Part shown: positions 63,771 to 64,000 of the stretch, piece after piece
Layout of the letters: each line of letters begins with the position of its first letter
How positions within the stretch are numbered: the first letter of the stretch is position 1
Assembly (NCBI RefSeq): GCF_018476525.1
Contig: NZ_JAHCST010000028.1
Coordinates: 36,330-100,329 of the forward strand
Reading direction: 5' to 3'
Origin: Acrocarpospora catenulata
GTDB lineage: Bacteria > Actinomycetota > Actinomycetes > Streptosporangiales > Streptosporangiaceae
Length of the DNA stretch: 64,000 nt
Position numbers and translations under genes: made by a program
The notes under the pieces: model-generated
Told to the model about the DNA's origin: nothing
The model's input: only the letters and a program-made list of their open reading frames with translations
The model's database searches: none

Positions 63771-63837
63771 GCCTGGGGCGCGGGCTGCGTACGGAGTGAA
63801 GAGCGGGGTAACGACTGGCCAAGCGCCCAACGAGGAA

Positions 63838-63899
63838 GGGCACGGTTCCTGAAGATCAGCGGTGTCTGACGCCTTCGATCCTCGGGGGAAACCGTGCCC
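63838..63899 (+). promoter_or_regulatory. Inverted repeat covering a transposase start codon
   Basis: GGGCACGGTT (63838-63847) pairs with AACCGTGCCC (63890-63899), enclosing 42 nt. The right arm contains the GTG of the partial transposase gene. This may be the terminal region of an insertion sequence or an RNA hairpin limiting transposase translation. Confidence 0.45.
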
Positions 63900-64000
63900 G
63901 TCGCTCCATCATCGCTGATCAGCGTGCCCGGGGTAGGCCAGATCAGCGGTGACGCTCCAATGAATCAGAGTCGGGAGCACGGACTTCTCGCCCGATTCCG
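63894..64000 (+). CDS. Start of a probable ISAs1-like transposase (partial)
   Basis: From GTG the frame reads MPVAPSSLISVPGVGQISGD and continues open to the window end (ARF). The beginning resembles the variable N-terminus of ISAs1-family transposases in actinobacteria. Only 35 codons are visible, so the family and integrity are uncertain. Confidence 0.35.
   Translation, partial: MPVAPSSLISVPGVGQISGDAPMNQSREHGLLARF

Overview
The window is a contiguous piece of chromosome from a very GC-rich actinomycete. Codons end mostly in G or C, GTG starts are frequent, and adjacent genes are often joined by GTGA, ATGA or TGATG stop/start overlaps. The heme genes (hemE, a HemG/HemY-type oxidase, ChdC/HemQ), DUF3000, DUF4349, DUF993, SARP/AfsR, ECF-sigma and RloA/RloB proteins fit a Streptosporangiales- or Streptomyces-like organism. 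I cannot fix the genus from the sequence alone. I see no rRNA, tRNA or CRISPR array.

Layout. 0-6.5 kb: a GAP1-like membrane-anchored protein, a secreted zinc peptidase, dxs (isoprenoid precursor synthesis) and an amino-acid permease. 6.5-15.4 kb is accessory: a small secreted protein, a nucleotidyltransferase pair resembling a toxin-antitoxin module, a PepSY membrane protein, an RloA/RloB (AbiL-like) candidate defence operon, a duplicated 3' end of a DUF4240 gene with toxin-antitoxin debris, and a LysE exporter. 15.6-27.6 kb is mostly sugar metabolism: a LacI repressor with a sugar-phosphate isomerase, a frameshifted SARP regulator, an EF-G paralogue behind a leader-peptide attenuator, then a three-gene coupled operon (Gfo/Idh dehydrogenase, DUF993, isomerase) divergent from an alpha-glucosidase. 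LacI-type operators (GGAAAGCGCTTTCC) link the LacI gene and the divergent promoter into one probable regulon.

27.6-42 kb is largely housekeeping: RNase D, DUF3000, three genes of the coproporphyrin-dependent heme pathway, a DUF4349 lipoprotein, msrB, a LigD-type polymerase and a separate ATP-dependent ligase (a split end-joining pair), glgX and a RibD-like reductase. 42-47 kb is a beta-lactam response locus: a class A beta-lactamase gene coupled to a penicillin-binding protein gene, divergent from a LysR regulator coupled to a BlaB-like SxxK protein, with LysR dyads between them. 47.5-51.4 kb is a guanidine locus: a clear guanidine-I (ykkC) riboswitch ahead of a ureohydrolase best read as guanidine hydrolase, followed by a three-component ABC importer, all coupled by overlaps.

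51.6-58.4 kb carries an ECF sigma factor with a membrane partner, a lipoprotein, a pair headed by a degenerate zincin-like protein, an AAA ATPase behind a 36-bp palindrome, a membrane protein, and DUF6624 and DUF72 proteins. From 58.4 kb to the end is a rearranged polymorphic-toxin region. A headless Rhs C-terminus with a Hint domain and an ADP-ribosyltransferase-like tip abuts a beheaded trypsin-like protease. It is followed by a candidate immunity gene, a broken IS5-type transposase, a DUF416 gene, a frameshifted SUKH-3 remnant and the start of another transposase.
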